Assembly (NCBI RefSeq): GCF_900109655.1
Contig: NZ_FOAT01000003.1
Coordinates: forward strand, 14,321 to 78,320
DNA length: 64,000 nucleotides
Reading direction: 5' to 3'
Source of the DNA: Hominimerdicola alba
Lineage (GTDB): Bacteria > Bacillota > Clostridia > Oscillospirales > Ruminococcaceae
Under the pieces are notes generated by a model. It did no database searches. It worked only from the letters and a program-made list of their open reading frames with translations, and was not told where the DNA came from. This document shows, in pieces, positions 8,634 through 17,363 of this stretch (its first letter is position 1; each line of letters starts with the position of its first letter). Made by a program: the position numbers and the translations under genes.

Positions 8634-9791
8634 TTACTTCATGCGGCTCTTGAGCTTGCTCTGCTCTTCTTCCATCAGCTTCATCAGATCTTCAAGTGAT
8701 GCTCCGCTGTCTGCGCCGTTTGCACCGTTGGAAGCGGATACAGGTCTTCTTCTGCGAGGTCTCTGACCTGCGGGTCTTCTTGCAGGTCTTGCCTGAGCTT
8801 CGCCGCCTTCGACCAGCTGAGAAGCCTTCTCGTAGTACTCGTCATCTCTCAGACGCAGGCTGCCGTTATCCTGCTGAAGTGCAGCATCAGCCTGAGGAAC
8901 ACTGAAAGCATGAGTATCAAAATCGGGCTTAGCTGCAGGCTGCTGTACAGGTTCTTCACCGAATGCCTGGATATCAGGGATCCTGGTAGGTGCCTTGGTA
9001 GTTTTTCTTACTTCAATATCAAAGTCGAAATCACCTGCGTGAGGAGCCTTTACAGGCTTCTCCAGAGCGATGTCGTCGTCATCATCTTCATCATCTTCCT
9101 CGAAAACAGGCTTCTTTCTGCGCTTAGCGATCTGCTCGCCCTCGCCCTTTCCGCCAAAGAGGAAATCATCCAGCTGTACATTCTTCTCTTCTACTACTTC
9201 GTCTTCATCTTCGTCCTCATCTTCTTCCGGAGAATGAGTTGCGATAGCGATGATGAGTTCGATAAGTACCAGCAGGAAAAGGGGTACTACAGCACAGCAT
9301 ATCATTCCGAACTTTTGGGTAACAAAGTTTATTACCTTACCTGCTGTAACGTAATAGCTTGCACAGAAACCGATAGCATCGGAATTTTTTATCGTATAGG
9401 TCTTGCCGCCGTTGGATACATGATACTTAGCGCCGTCTTTGCCATCTACGGACTCTGTTTTTGCCAGCCAGTAAACGCCTGTGCCTTCATCTTCAACATT
9501 CTCGCAAAGTATCGGACAACCGATCTTGCTTTTAGCGTCATTAACGCCGTCAGATGCTATTACCAGCACATTCTTAGGAACAGCCACGACAGGACTGTTA
9601 TCGACGGTTTTTATAAGGTCTTCCTTAGTTATAAAAAGGCTGTAACCCATCACGCTGGGTGTTACGTCCTTATTCTTGAATACTTTGCCGACACCGAATA
9701 TTATCAGCATTTCCAATATCATGAATACGATAAAGAACACCAGTACGTTCTTGCCCGCACTCGATCTCTTGCTTGTGGAGACAGCTCCCAT
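8634..9791 (-). CDS. Two-pass membrane protein with acidic cytoplasmic region, unknown
   Basis: 385 residues. Transmembrane helices at about 15-38 and 158-188 bracket an extracytoplasmic domain of about 120 residues. The C-terminal 195 residues are strongly charged: an Asp/Glu-rich run (EEDEDEDEDEVVEE), then Lys/Arg-rich and low-complexity parts, ending in a coil-prone segment (LEDLMKLMEEEQSKLKSRMK). The segment TPSVMGYSLFI weakly recalls the start of S26 signal-peptidase domains, but no catalytic Ser-Lys pair is clear, so I do not assign that function. Start follows GAAAGGAATG. Confidence 0.7.
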   Translation of the reverse strand: MGAVSTSKRSSAGKNVLVFFIVFMILEMLIIFGVGKVFKNKDVTPSVMGYSLFITKEDLIKTVDNSPVVAVPKNVLVIASDGVNDAKSKIGCPILCENVEDEGTGVYWLAKTESVDGKDGAKYHVSNGGKTYTIKNSDAIGFCASYYVTAGKVINFVTQKFGMICCAVVPLFLLVLIELIIAIATHSPEEDEDEDEDEVVEEKNVQLDDFLFGGKGEGEQIAKRRKKPVFEEDDEDDDDDIALEKPVKAPHAGDFDFDIEVRKTTKAPTRIPDIQAFGEEPVQQPAAKPDFDTHAFSVPQADAALQQDNGSLRLRDDEYYEKASQLVEGGEAQARPARRPAGQRPRRRRPVSASNGANGADSGASLEDLMKLMEEEQSKLKSRMK

Positions 9792-9850
9792 TTCTCAACA
9801 TTCCTTTCATTTATAAAAAGCAAAAAGCTCTTAAAATCAAGCTACATTTT

Positions 9851-9879
9851 ATTATAACACATCCGCTTTGAAATTTCAA
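9851..9879 (-). promoter_or_regulatory. Promoter of the 8634-9791 gene
   Basis: Minus strand TTGAAA (9879-9874), 17 bp, TATAAT (9856-9851). Confidence 0.75.
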
Positions 9880-9939
9880 CCTTGTTCACGGATTTTTCAC
9901 TATTATTTTGTCACAATAGACAAACCTCGCCTTAATACG

Positions 9940-11259
9940 TTATTTTTTCAGCCTAATGGATATATTGTAGGTCACGGCGTTATTTATGACAGAATAGCCC
10001 GATGCCTTGTATCCGAAATCGGGATTATCGGAAATTCCCTGCTTTATCATGCCGAAAAGATCTTCGTTTCCCGTTCCGTCACCGAAGACCCAGTTCAGCG
10101 TTGCATCGAAGCACTCCCTGTCTGAACACTTGACCCTTGCATACTCCTCGCCGTTAGCCATAGCGTCCCTTACGGCGTTTCTGAAAGCGTCTTCAGCATC
10201 GTCGACAGTCTGTGCAAAATAGCCGTAATAGCGATAATAATCACATTCCGTAGCAGCGCAGGCAGGCTCGATGATATACTTATTTTCATCCTGCACATGG
10301 TTCCTGCCCATTTCCTCATCTGTGACGGAGAAATAATCGTACCTCAGATAATTTTCAGAGCTTTCAAACACAGGGTCATCCCAGGTGATATCCGAAGCAT
10401 ACCACTCTCCGTCCAGCATGACCTTGTTCCATATATGTCCCTGAGCAGTACCATCCTCATTTATGCCCTGCCCGATAACCGGAAGGCATGGTATGCCCGC
10501 TCTGTCACATAAAAGCATCAGTGCCTTTGAATAGCCCTCGCACACCGCATTGCCGCCCACAAGACAGCCGTAAGCGGTATAGCAGTCGCTGTCCGCCTCA
10601 TAGTAATAGCAGTTGTTGACCAGCGCGTCGTGGATATATTTGTACTTCTGAAAATCAGTCCAGTCCAAGGCCATGCCCGAACAGATACGGTCTATCGCCT
10701 GTTCAGTCAGCGTATCACGTATCCCGGAATCTTCGGCGCTTCTGGTGTAGGTCATGAATATCGCCGATGCATAGCCGTCAGAATCGACCTGCACCGAATA
10801 GTTAGTATCTATATAGTCTATCTTGGGAGAACCCGTGACGACCATAACGATGAGCTGACAGATATCATCCGGGCTCACCACATCATTCTTTATATATATC
10901 GTTTCCGCACGTTCAGTGATACCCTTGTATATCTGTCGGCAGACTATTGCTTCGTCATCGGTCAGCCGCTGTGCAAAATAATCCGCCGCAAAGGGCATTT
11001 CTATCTTAGCCGCTTCTTCTTTGCTTATCGCAAGATCTTCCGTTCCAGAGGATACCTCCTCCTTGACAACGACCTCGCCGCCTGCACCCGGGACTTCCAC
11101 CTTGCTGCGTCGGGTAACGACTCTGCCTTCGTCCTTGCCGGATATGACAATATCAGTTCCTGTTCTGCTGTCCAGCGTCTTATAGGCATAGTAACCCCCG
11201 CCCGCTGCCGCAAGAAGCAGTGCGAGCCCTGAAACAGCCGCCCAAATCTTTCTGCCCAA
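9940..11259 (-). CDS. Membrane-anchored transglutaminase-like protein
   Basis: 439 residues. N-terminal anchor helix (GRKIWAAVSGLALLLAAAGG), a linker of about 70 residues, then a transglutaminase/protease-like core with the expected triad: Cys in NAVCEGYS (about 235), His in GHIWNKV (about 275) and Asp in SDITWDDP (about 290). Such extracellular domains are usually proteases, amidases or structural. The C-terminal 100 residues match nothing I know. I chose TTG at 11259-11257 because GGAG lies 8 nt upstream; the GTG at 11268 overlaps that ribosome site. It follows the CBS-domain gene by about 30 nt and is probably its operon partner. Confidence 0.8.
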   Translation of the reverse strand: MGRKIWAAVSGLALLLAAAGGGYYAYKTLDSRTGTDIVISGKDEGRVVTRRSKVEVPGAGGEVVVKEEVSSGTEDLAISKEEAAKIEMPFAADYFAQRLTDDEAIVCRQIYKGITERAETIYIKNDVVSPDDICQLIVMVVTGSPKIDYIDTNYSVQVDSDGYASAIFMTYTRSAEDSGIRDTLTEQAIDRICSGMALDWTDFQKYKYIHDALVNNCYYYEADSDCYTAYGCLVGGNAVCEGYSKALMLLCDRAGIPCLPVIGQGINEDGTAQGHIWNKVMLDGEWYASDITWDDPVFESSENYLRYDYFSVTDEEMGRNHVQDENKYIIEPACAATECDYYRYYGYFAQTVDDAEDAFRNAVRDAMANGEEYARVKCSDRECFDATLNWVFGDGTGNEDLFGMIKQGISDNPDFGYKASGYSVINNAVTYNISIRLKK

Positions 11260-11291
11260 AGAAACCACTCCTTAAAAGCTCCGCAGAGCCT

Positions 11292-12614
11292 TTACTCGGT
11301 GCAAAGCTCTGCCCTGATCCTGCCTATCCTTCTGTCTTCTGCCTGCATCACCGTAAACTTTACGTTCTCCCATCTGACGGAAGCTCTTTCGCCGTCATCA
11401 GGGATATGCCCCAGCAGTTCTATCACCATGGCGCCTATCGTTTCAAAGGGAGAATCCTCTTCGGGTTCTTTGCCCAGGGCTTCCATAACGTCCTCATAGC
11501 CCGCATTTCCCTCTATCTCGAAAACGCCCTCGGAGATCTTGGTTATCTCCTCGCTCTCGTCGTCGAATTCGTCCACGATATCGCCAACGATGGTCTCTAT
11601 AAGATCTTCCAGCGTAACAACGCCCGCAGTTCCGCCGTATTCATCAACAGCAACTGCCATCTGTATCTTTTTAGCGGTGAGCTCCTTGAAAAGCTCTCCG
11701 CACTTCTGGCTTTCTGGCACGAATATCACTTCGCGCATAAAATCCTTTACCGTCCTGTCCTCAGCGCTTTCATGGAAAACCAGCGTGAGCAGGTCCTTGG
11801 CGTAAATAACGCCCTGTATATCATCGATACTGTCCTTGTATACGGGTATACGTGAGAATCCGCTCTCTATTGCAAGTTCAACAGCCTCGCGGATAGGTGC
11901 GCTCTCGTCTATGGCGGCAACCTCGGTTCGGTGGGTCATTACCTCGCCTATCTCGATATCGTCAAACTCGAAGATATTGCTTATCATCTCCGCCTGACTT
12001 TCCTCGATAGCGCCTGTCTCGTTGACGGCGTCCACCATCATGAGTATCTCTTCCTCAGTGACAGCTTCCTCGGCATTAACGTTTTTCACGCCGAATATCC
12101 TGAGCAGAACTGTCGTCAGACCGCAGCTGACTATCTCAATCGGTCTGAAAAGTGCCAGCCATGCGCGGTAGATACCCGCCGTCCTCAGCAGGAAGTTTTC
12201 ACCTGTTTTGCCAGCAGAGCAAAGCTTTTTAGGCACGCCCATGCACACCGTACCCACCCATACAGTAATGAGCAGTATGATAGCCGCCCCGGAGCATATC
12301 CCCGCCGCCATATCATAACCGCCCCACATATCTGCAAGGGCTTTTTTCATCGGTGTAAAGAACCATATAAAAGCGCAGGCGGTCTGCAGTGCCACAAGGG
12401 CGGTTCGGGCGATGAGGTTCACGTTCAGGAATCGCCCTGTATGCTCCAGCATTTTCATCACAGAAGCAGCACGCTTGTCGGTCTCCGCAAGCTTTTTCAG
12501 CCGCGAATCTGATATCTCAGCAGCACTGCACTCGCAGGCATAAAAAAACGCTGTCAGAAGTCCGCACAGCACAGGTACAGCCGCGCCAATAAACCCCGGT
12601 TCGGGAACGTCCAT
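11292..12614 (-). CDS. CNNM/CBS/CorC_HlyC family membrane protein
   Basis: 440 residues. N-terminal CNNM-type transmembrane region (to about 190), a CBS pair (VMTHRTEVAAID near 230 to about 345) and the C-terminal CorC_HlyC domain. This family (older name hemolysin C-like) is linked to Mg2+ or Co2+ efflux and divalent-cation homeostasis. Conserved segments include AAEISDSRLKKL, EIGEVMTHRTEV and DEYGGTAGVVTLEDLIE. Start follows GAAAGG with the promoter about 170 nt upstream; the transglutaminase-like gene follows in the same direction. Confidence 0.9.
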   Translation of the reverse strand: MDVPEPGFIGAAVPVLCGLLTAFFYACECSAAEISDSRLKKLAETDKRAASVMKMLEHTGRFLNVNLIARTALVALQTACAFIWFFTPMKKALADMWGGYDMAAGICSGAAIILLITVWVGTVCMGVPKKLCSAGKTGENFLLRTAGIYRAWLALFRPIEIVSCGLTTVLLRIFGVKNVNAEEAVTEEEILMMVDAVNETGAIEESQAEMISNIFEFDDIEIGEVMTHRTEVAAIDESAPIREAVELAIESGFSRIPVYKDSIDDIQGVIYAKDLLTLVFHESAEDRTVKDFMREVIFVPESQKCGELFKELTAKKIQMAVAVDEYGGTAGVVTLEDLIETIVGDIVDEFDDESEEITKISEGVFEIEGNAGYEDVMEALGKEPEEDSPFETIGAMVIELLGHIPDDGERASVRWENVKFTVMQAEDRRIGRIRAELCTE

Positions 12615-12784
12615 CAGTCATCAAATTCCTTTCTTAACAAACATATACCGAACGCCGCACATAATATGCCGCATAAGCCGCTATCTCGGATCTGCTGACA
12701 TTTTGCTGTCCTTTCTGTGCCGACCTCCGGTATCAATACAACTGGTTTGGTATACAAAAAAGTTCACACTTTGATATTACATAT

Positions 12785-12813
12785 ATCATATCAAACATTG
12801 TCCTGATTGTCAA
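12785..12813 (-). promoter_or_regulatory. Promoter of the CorC/HlyC operon
   Basis: Minus strand TTGACA (12813-12808), 17 bp, TATGAT (12790-12785). Confidence 0.75.
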
Positions 12814-12934
12814 GGCATATTTCGCTCCTTTCCGACATTTTTCTTTTATGTCAAAAAACGGTACAAATAATTGCCGATTTTTTATCAATTTGTGTCCATA
12901 GGCAGACAACTTGGCGGTCAGTTCTCTCCCACCC

Positions 12935-12963
12935 TTTACAATTATCATATAATATGATATACT
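12935..12963 (+). promoter_or_regulatory. Promoter of the 13002 operon
   Basis: TTTACA (12935-12940), 17 bp, TATACT (12958-12963). Confidence 0.75.
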
Positions 12964-13001
12964 TTTCGTGATAAATACTTTCCGAATTCAGGAGGAAAAT
13001 A

Positions 13002-13445
13002 ATGAAAAGACTGAAGTTCATGAAAGACAGATACGGCTTTGATATGCTGTTTTTTGCAATGACTGCACTGTGCCTGCTCATCGCACTGCTGACACGCACC
13101 GTGCTGTGGCGTATACCACACCTCTCAACAAGTGGTATACTCAGTGTTACAGGGCTGACAATGCTGATAAATCTGTCCCGCGTTTTTTCAAAGGATATCG
13201 CAAGGCGCGAAGCCGAGAATATCAGGTTCACCCTGTTTATCAACAAGCTGATAGGCAAGGGCGGCAAAAAAAGCGATTACATAACAGACAACAAAGGCTA
13301 TACCCCGCTTAGTCAGCTTAAATCAGCCCGCCCAAAAGCCGTTTACTGCGAATGCGGCAACAAGCTGGATATCCCCCAGGGCAGCGGCAACCAGATGGTG
13401 ATCTGCCCCGTATGTGGCAAACGCATGCTAATAAAGCATCGCTAA
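13002..13445 (+). CDS. Membrane protein with C-terminal zinc ribbon, unknown
   Basis: 147 residues. Two hydrophobic segments (about 14-34 and 46-62), a basic linker, and a C-terminal four-Cys ribbon (CECGNKLDIP ... CPVCGKRM) likely to bind Zn2+. Start ATG follows AGGAGG. The gene at 13488 follows after 42 nt in the same direction. Function not recognised. Confidence 0.75.
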   Translation: MKRLKFMKDRYGFDMLFFAMTALCLLIALLTRTVLWRIPHLSTSGILSVTGLTMLINLSRVFSKDIARREAENIRFTLFINKLIGKGGKKSDYITDNKGYTPLSQLKSARPKAVYCECGNKLDIPQGSGNQMVICPVCGKRMLIKHR

Positions 13446-13487
13446 CAGCGGACTTCAAAGCTTTTAACTTCTGTGCAGGAGGTCAGG

Positions 13488-13865
13488 ATGTGGTGGTATA
13501 AAAATGTTACAAGAGCCGAATTCGAGGCGGTCAAAGACAAGGTCGGGAAAATAATGCTCAGCATGGGCGCCGAGATATCTGATATCGAACTCCCCTGCGG
13601 GCAAAAGACCACAAGCTGTTCGGGCGACTTTGAAGAATCTCATATTTCAAATAGACCCGTATTCACATACAACGGCGAATACTATTGCGTTGACGAGGTG
13701 CTTTTCAGGGACAAACCATTTATTGTGATAGCATTCGGCACAAAGGACGATCTGCTGAAAAACACAATGGAAGATGCCGAGCCATTTCCCTACGATCTGC
13801 CCGATGACGAATTGCCCAAAGAAGTATCTTATTCTCTGGGCATATTGCCTTATCCCGAAGTGTAG
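13488..13865 (+). CDS. Small cytoplasmic protein, unknown
   Basis: 125 residues, no signal peptide or membrane helix, no recognised family. The start is ATG 13488 because AGGAGG lies just upstream; a GTG five codons earlier overlaps that site. It has two Cys in the N-terminal half (PCGQKTTSC). Probably co-transcribed with the zinc-ribbon gene. Confidence 0.65.
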   Translation: MWWYKNVTRAEFEAVKDKVGKIMLSMGAEISDIELPCGQKTTSCSGDFEESHISNRPVFTYNGEYYCVDEVLFRDKPFIVIAFGTKDDLLKNTMEDAEPFPYDLPDDELPKEVSYSLGILPYPEV

Positions 13866-13931
13866 ACAAACGTGCTCCCCTGCTTTGGAAACTTTATGTG
13901 AAAAAAAGTCAAGTTATACAAAACTAACCTA

Positions 13932-13960
13932 TTGAAAAATATCTCTATCCGTGTTATAAT
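13932..13960 (+). promoter_or_regulatory. Promoter of the XRE regulator gene
   Basis: TTGAAA (13932-13937), 17 bp, TATAAT (13955-13960). Confidence 0.75.
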
Positions 13961-13996
13961 TATCCAAAAGATTATTTTCTGAAAGGAAGTTTGGAA

Positions 13997-14404
13997 ATGA
14001 ACATCGGAGATAAATTGTTATACCTCAGGAATCGCAGCGGCTGCTCGCAGGAGACCCTTGCCGATGCCCTTGATGTCAGCAGACAGACGGTTTCCAAGTG
14101 GGAGCTGGGACAGTCCCTGCCCGACGCTGAAAAGATCGTGGCTATCAGCAATTATTTCAGCGTTACCACTGATTTTCTGCTGCGCGACACTTCTCCCGTA
14201 AAGATCGAGAAGAACCTTGACCGTATCGTTATCGAGTTTGCTAATTCCGCTGCCGATCTCGACCAGATATCCCGCGCACTTGTTGATATCGCCCGCGACG
14301 GCATCATCGACGAGGAGGAGCGCATACGTCTGTTTGAAATGGTCAAGACCGTGGATAATATTATTCCCGCTATCAGCGAGATAAAAACTCTGCTGAATAT
14401 GTAA
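13997..14404 (+). CDS. XRE-family transcriptional regulator
   Basis: 135 residues. The N-terminal Cro/C1-type helix-turn-helix reads IGDKLLYLRNRSGCSQETLA and continues through VSRQTVSKWELGQSLPDAEK. The C-terminal 70 residues form a short helical domain (DQISRALVDIARDGIIDEEE) that may mediate dimerisation. ATG 13997 is chosen over TTG 13991 because GAAAGGAAG sits at the right distance. Target unknown; autoregulation possible. Confidence 0.85.
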   Translation: MNIGDKLLYLRNRSGCSQETLADALDVSRQTVSKWELGQSLPDAEKIVAISNYFSVTTDFLLRDTSPVKIEKNLDRIVIEFANSAADLDQISRALVDIARDGIIDEEERIRLFEMVKTVDNIIPAISEIKTLLNM

Positions 14405-14427
14405 TATACGGTAAATAGGCATTTTAT

Positions 14428-14459
14428 GGCACTTCTGCTGTTTGGCAGAGGTGCTTTTT
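14428..14459 (+). terminator. Terminator after the XRE regulator
   Basis: GCACTTCTGC / GCAGAGGTGC stem followed by TTTTT. Confidence 0.8.
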
Positions 14460-14529
14460 CTGTGTTCGTGCAAAAAATCGCTAACCATGCCCTGTTAGTG
14501 ATGTGCAAAATGCCGAAATTATATTTTTG

Positions 14530-14560
14530 GAACAAATGTTCTTGACAAGAACATTTGTTT
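14530..14560 (+). promoter_or_regulatory. Two LexA-like boxes overlapping a -35
   Basis: GAACAAATGTTC (14530-14541) fits the Gram-positive LexA core GAAC-N4-GTTC exactly; GAACATTTGTTT (14549-14560) is a near match. The two flank TTGACA, and together they form a perfect 14-bp inverted repeat around a single centre base. Repression of the 14680 gene is inferred. Confidence 0.65.
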
Positions 14561-14570
14561 GAGCTATAAT
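14542..14570 (+). promoter_or_regulatory. Promoter of the 14680 gene
   Basis: TTGACA (14542-14547), 17 bp, TATAAT (14565-14570), both hexamers matching consensus. Confidence 0.85.
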
Positions 14571-14679
14571 ATAGTCACAGCCAAATAAAAAGGAAAAATA
14601 TCCGCAGACGCTGACAAGCCCCGCCGTACCGCCCCATCGGCAGGCAAGATCAGCTGACGCGCGAACACAGGAGGAGAAA

Positions 14680-15183
14680 ATGGAAAGAAACACATCAAAC
14701 AAAGATGTCCTCGATTCCCTGGACATATATTCGTACATAGCCGAACTTTTAGCTATCCCGCTGGGAGGCCCCACAAAGCTGAACGGTAAGACCAGAAGCA
14801 GTCTTGCAAGCGTGCGTGCCAAGGAGTTCTCACAGTACAGAACACTTTGCAAGAACGAAGCCTGCACCCGCAGGCGGCTTACTGAACTGCTTGCAAAAGC
14901 TGCCCGCGCGGAGAAAAACGATTCTCCCCAGCTGCCGCTGCTGCGTGCCGAGATACGCAGTGAGACACTGAACCTCGCTGACCTCACCCTCCGCCGCAGA
15001 CGCCTTGAAGACAGGCGTGACCATCTGGCAGGGCTGGCAAAAATGGTGGTGCAGTACCGCTATTTCGATAAGCCCGACTGCCGCGTACCCAGCTGGGGCG
15101 ATACCGCCGCCCATCTGGGTATAGCCCTCAGCGGTGATGAACTCCGGAGATACGTATGCAGCAAGTTCCTCACCCTGAAATAA
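14680..15183 (+). CDS. Helical protein with possible C-terminal HTH, putatively SOS-regulated, unknown
   Basis: 167 residues, Arg/Leu-rich. The middle (about 65-125) is coiled-coil-like. The last 35 residues (SWGDTAAHLGIALSGDELRR) look like a sigma-region-4 or phage-regulator helix-turn-helix, but I cannot name a family. Start ATG follows AGGAGGAG. A strong promoter overlapped by two LexA-like boxes lies 110 nt upstream, which suggests DNA-damage control. It could be a phage-type regulator left in the chromosome. Confidence 0.65.
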   Translation: MERNTSNKDVLDSLDIYSYIAELLAIPLGGPTKLNGKTRSSLASVRAKEFSQYRTLCKNEACTRRRLTELLAKAARAEKNDSPQLPLLRAEIRSETLNLADLTLRRRRLEDRRDHLAGLAKMVVQYRYFDKPDCRVPSWGDTAAHLGIALSGDELRRYVCSKFLTLK

Positions 15184-15187
15184 CGCA

Positions 15188-15233
15188 CAAAAAACACCGG
15201 GGGAACCTCTCTTGTGGAAAAGTTGCCCCGGTG
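15188..15233 (-). terminator. Terminator after the Na/Pi transporter gene
   Basis: CACCGGGG (15195-15202) pairs with CCCCGGTG (15226-15233), and TTTTTT follows on the minus strand. Confidence 0.7.
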
Positions 15234-15257
15234 GTGATGATATCAGATTTAATTAGG

Positions 15258-17048
15258 TCACGCAAGCGCTTTGAGAGAATACTTTGCGCTGTACTCGCTG
15301 AGCTTTTTCTCGTAGGTCTCGGGACCGTGCTTGTGAAGTTCGTCGAGATACTCGTGCTTTTTGAGGGTCTCGTACTGCTTTTTGGTAGAGATAAGGTATA
15401 TCGCTATATTTGAGCAGTGGTCGGAGATCCTCTCCACGTTGGTAAGGATGTCCAAGAAATGGATACCGACCTCGATGGGACACTGACCGTTCTTCGAGCG
15501 ATCGATATGCACAGCTTTGAGTTCTTCAACCAGACGGTCAACAACCTCTTCGAGGGGTTCTATCTCTGTCAGGATATTCATATCCATAGTCTTTGTAGCT
15601 TCTATCGCAAGACCGATTATCTCAGCGATAGCGCCATGGACTACCATGAGCTCCTTGTTGGCTCTTTCAGAGAAGTGCGCTTCTTCCTCATAAAGCACAT
15701 TTGCTGTTTCGCAGAGGTTCACTGAGTAGTCGCCGATACGTTCAAACTCGCTGATAAGGTGGAACAGTGTTGTCACCATACGTCCCTCGTCCTCGTTCAG
15801 CTTACAGTCGTTGAGCTTGATAAGGTACTGACCAACGCGGTCTTCAAGCCTGTCCAGAAGCTCTTCGCGCTCGTTGATCTTCTCAATCTCCCTGCTGTCG
15901 TACTTATCGAACATCATGCAGGCAGCCTCAAAGTTCTTGCGGGCATATATACCCATCTGAACCACAGCTTCCTTTGTCTGTGCGATAGCAACGTTTGGGG
16001 TAACAAGGAATCTCTCATCCAGCAGATCTTCCTTTGAGAATACGTCTTCCTCACCGGGCTTGTCGCGAACGGTAAGGCAGGCAAGCTTTTCAAGCAGACC
16101 CGCAAAGGGAATAAATATCGAAGTAACTATAACGTTGAACAGTGTGTGGAAGTTCGCGATATCACCGTCATCGAAGCCCTCGTTCCAGAATGACCAGCCC
16201 ACACTGAACTGAACCGCGTATATAACTATCAGGAACAATATAGTACCGATGAAGTTGAAATAGAAGTGCAGCAGCGCTGCTCTTTTCGCATTCTTGGAAG
16301 ATTTCAGGGACGACAGCAGAGGTGTCGCGCAGGTACCGATGTTGGTACCCATGATTATGGGGAATGCCGATGCGAACAGCACCGCGCCGCCCGATCCGCT
16401 TGCGATTATCTGGAGAATACCTACCGCAGCCGCAGAGGACTGTGTACAGATGGTAACAACTATACCTACAAGTATACCAAGTGCAGGGTTCTTCAGCAGA
16501 CTGAAGATCTTCTGTACAGTCTCGGGATCCTTGAACAGTGGTCCGATAGAGTTCTTCATGGTGGTTATACCAGTGAAAAGTATCGCAACGCCCAGCAGTA
16601 TCTCGCCTACTGTCTTTTTCTTGTTCTTCTTCGAGAACATTATTATACCCATGCCGGCTATCGCCAGCATTGCCGAAAGATTAACAGGGTTTACAAGGTT
16701 TATCAGAAAACTGTCTGATTCACCTACACTGGCAAGTCTTAGAATGTGGGCTGTCATGGTGGTACCTATGTTAGCACCCATTATTATGCCCACAGCACCG
16801 CGGAGTTTCAGAAGTCCCGCATTAACAAGACCGATAACTATTACTGTAGTCGCCGTTGAAGACTGCACCGCAGCAGTTACAACTGCACCAAAAAATATAC
16901 TCGAGAAGATATTACCCGATACTTTTGCAAGTATCTTTTCCATAAGTCCGCCGGCAGATTTTTCAAGACCAGAACTAAGGGTCTTCATACCGTACATGAA
17001 CATTGCAAGGCCGCCGATCGCGACCAGAATGTTGAAGAAAATCGTCAT
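15258..17048 (-). CDS. Na/Pi-cotransporter family protein with C-terminal PhoU-like domain
   Basis: 596 residues. The N-terminal 310 residues carry two inverted Na/Pi repeats with QSST motifs (AAVQSSTATTVIVIGLV near 62, CTQSSAAAVGILQIIASG near 205), then about 220 residues of PhoU-like helical bundle (FERIGDYSVNL near 440, VERISDHCSNIA near 540). The domain order fits the NptA/YjbB type that moves phosphate with sodium and senses it through the PhoU part. Start follows AAAGGAG. Monocistronic. Confidence 0.92.
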   Translation of the reverse strand: MTIFFNILVAIGGLAMFMYGMKTLSSGLEKSAGGLMEKILAKVSGNIFSSIFFGAVVTAAVQSSTATTVIVIGLVNAGLLKLRGAVGIIMGANIGTTMTAHILRLASVGESDSFLINLVNPVNLSAMLAIAGMGIIMFSKKNKKKTVGEILLGVAILFTGITTMKNSIGPLFKDPETVQKIFSLLKNPALGILVGIVVTICTQSSAAAVGILQIIASGSGGAVLFASAFPIIMGTNIGTCATPLLSSLKSSKNAKRAALLHFYFNFIGTILFLIVIYAVQFSVGWSFWNEGFDDGDIANFHTLFNVIVTSIFIPFAGLLEKLACLTVRDKPGEEDVFSKEDLLDERFLVTPNVAIAQTKEAVVQMGIYARKNFEAACMMFDKYDSREIEKINEREELLDRLEDRVGQYLIKLNDCKLNEDEGRMVTTLFHLISEFERIGDYSVNLCETANVLYEEEAHFSERANKELMVVHGAIAEIIGLAIEATKTMDMNILTEIEPLEEVVDRLVEELKAVHIDRSKNGQCPIEVGIHFLDILTNVERISDHCSNIAIYLISTKKQYETLKKHEYLDELHKHGPETYEKKLSEYSAKYSLKALA

Positions 17049-17122
17049 ATTTTTACTCCTTTACCTTCCTTGACAGCCCCCCGGCTGCCCATCTCTAAAA
17101 CCTATTATACTCGTACACATAA

Positions 17123-17151
17123 ATTATAACTTAAAAAAGCCTGATTGTCAA
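17123..17151 (-). promoter_or_regulatory. Promoter of the Na/Pi transporter
   Basis: Minus strand TTGACA (17151-17146), 17 bp, TATAAT (17128-17123). Confidence 0.8.
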
Positions 17152-17252
17152 TTAATCACACAGCAGAATGGCTTTAGGATAACAATGTTGATTATTAGGG
17201 AAAATGTACAATTGGTATGCCTTCGGGGCGTGAAAAAACTTTCAAAAAGTCC

Positions 17253-17281
17253 TTGAAAAAGATTGAAAAGTGTTGTATAAT
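17253..17281 (+). promoter_or_regulatory. Promoter of the L,D-transpeptidase gene
   Basis: TTGAAA (17253-17258), 17 bp, TATAAT (17276-17281). Confidence 0.8.
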
Positions 17282-17363
17282 AAAAATGGATACCTGTACT
17301 ATATATGTATAGGTGAGGAGAGTGTACGAGTTTCTATTTGAGTAGGAGGATAGTTTCTTTTTT

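Larger units (their letters stand above)
12615..13001. other. Divergent intergenic region with two promoters
   Basis: 387 bp between divergent genes. It holds the leftward promoter (12785-12813), a leader of about 165 nt, and the rightward promoter (12935-12963). No RNA gene or operator palindrome stands out. Confidence 0.5.
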
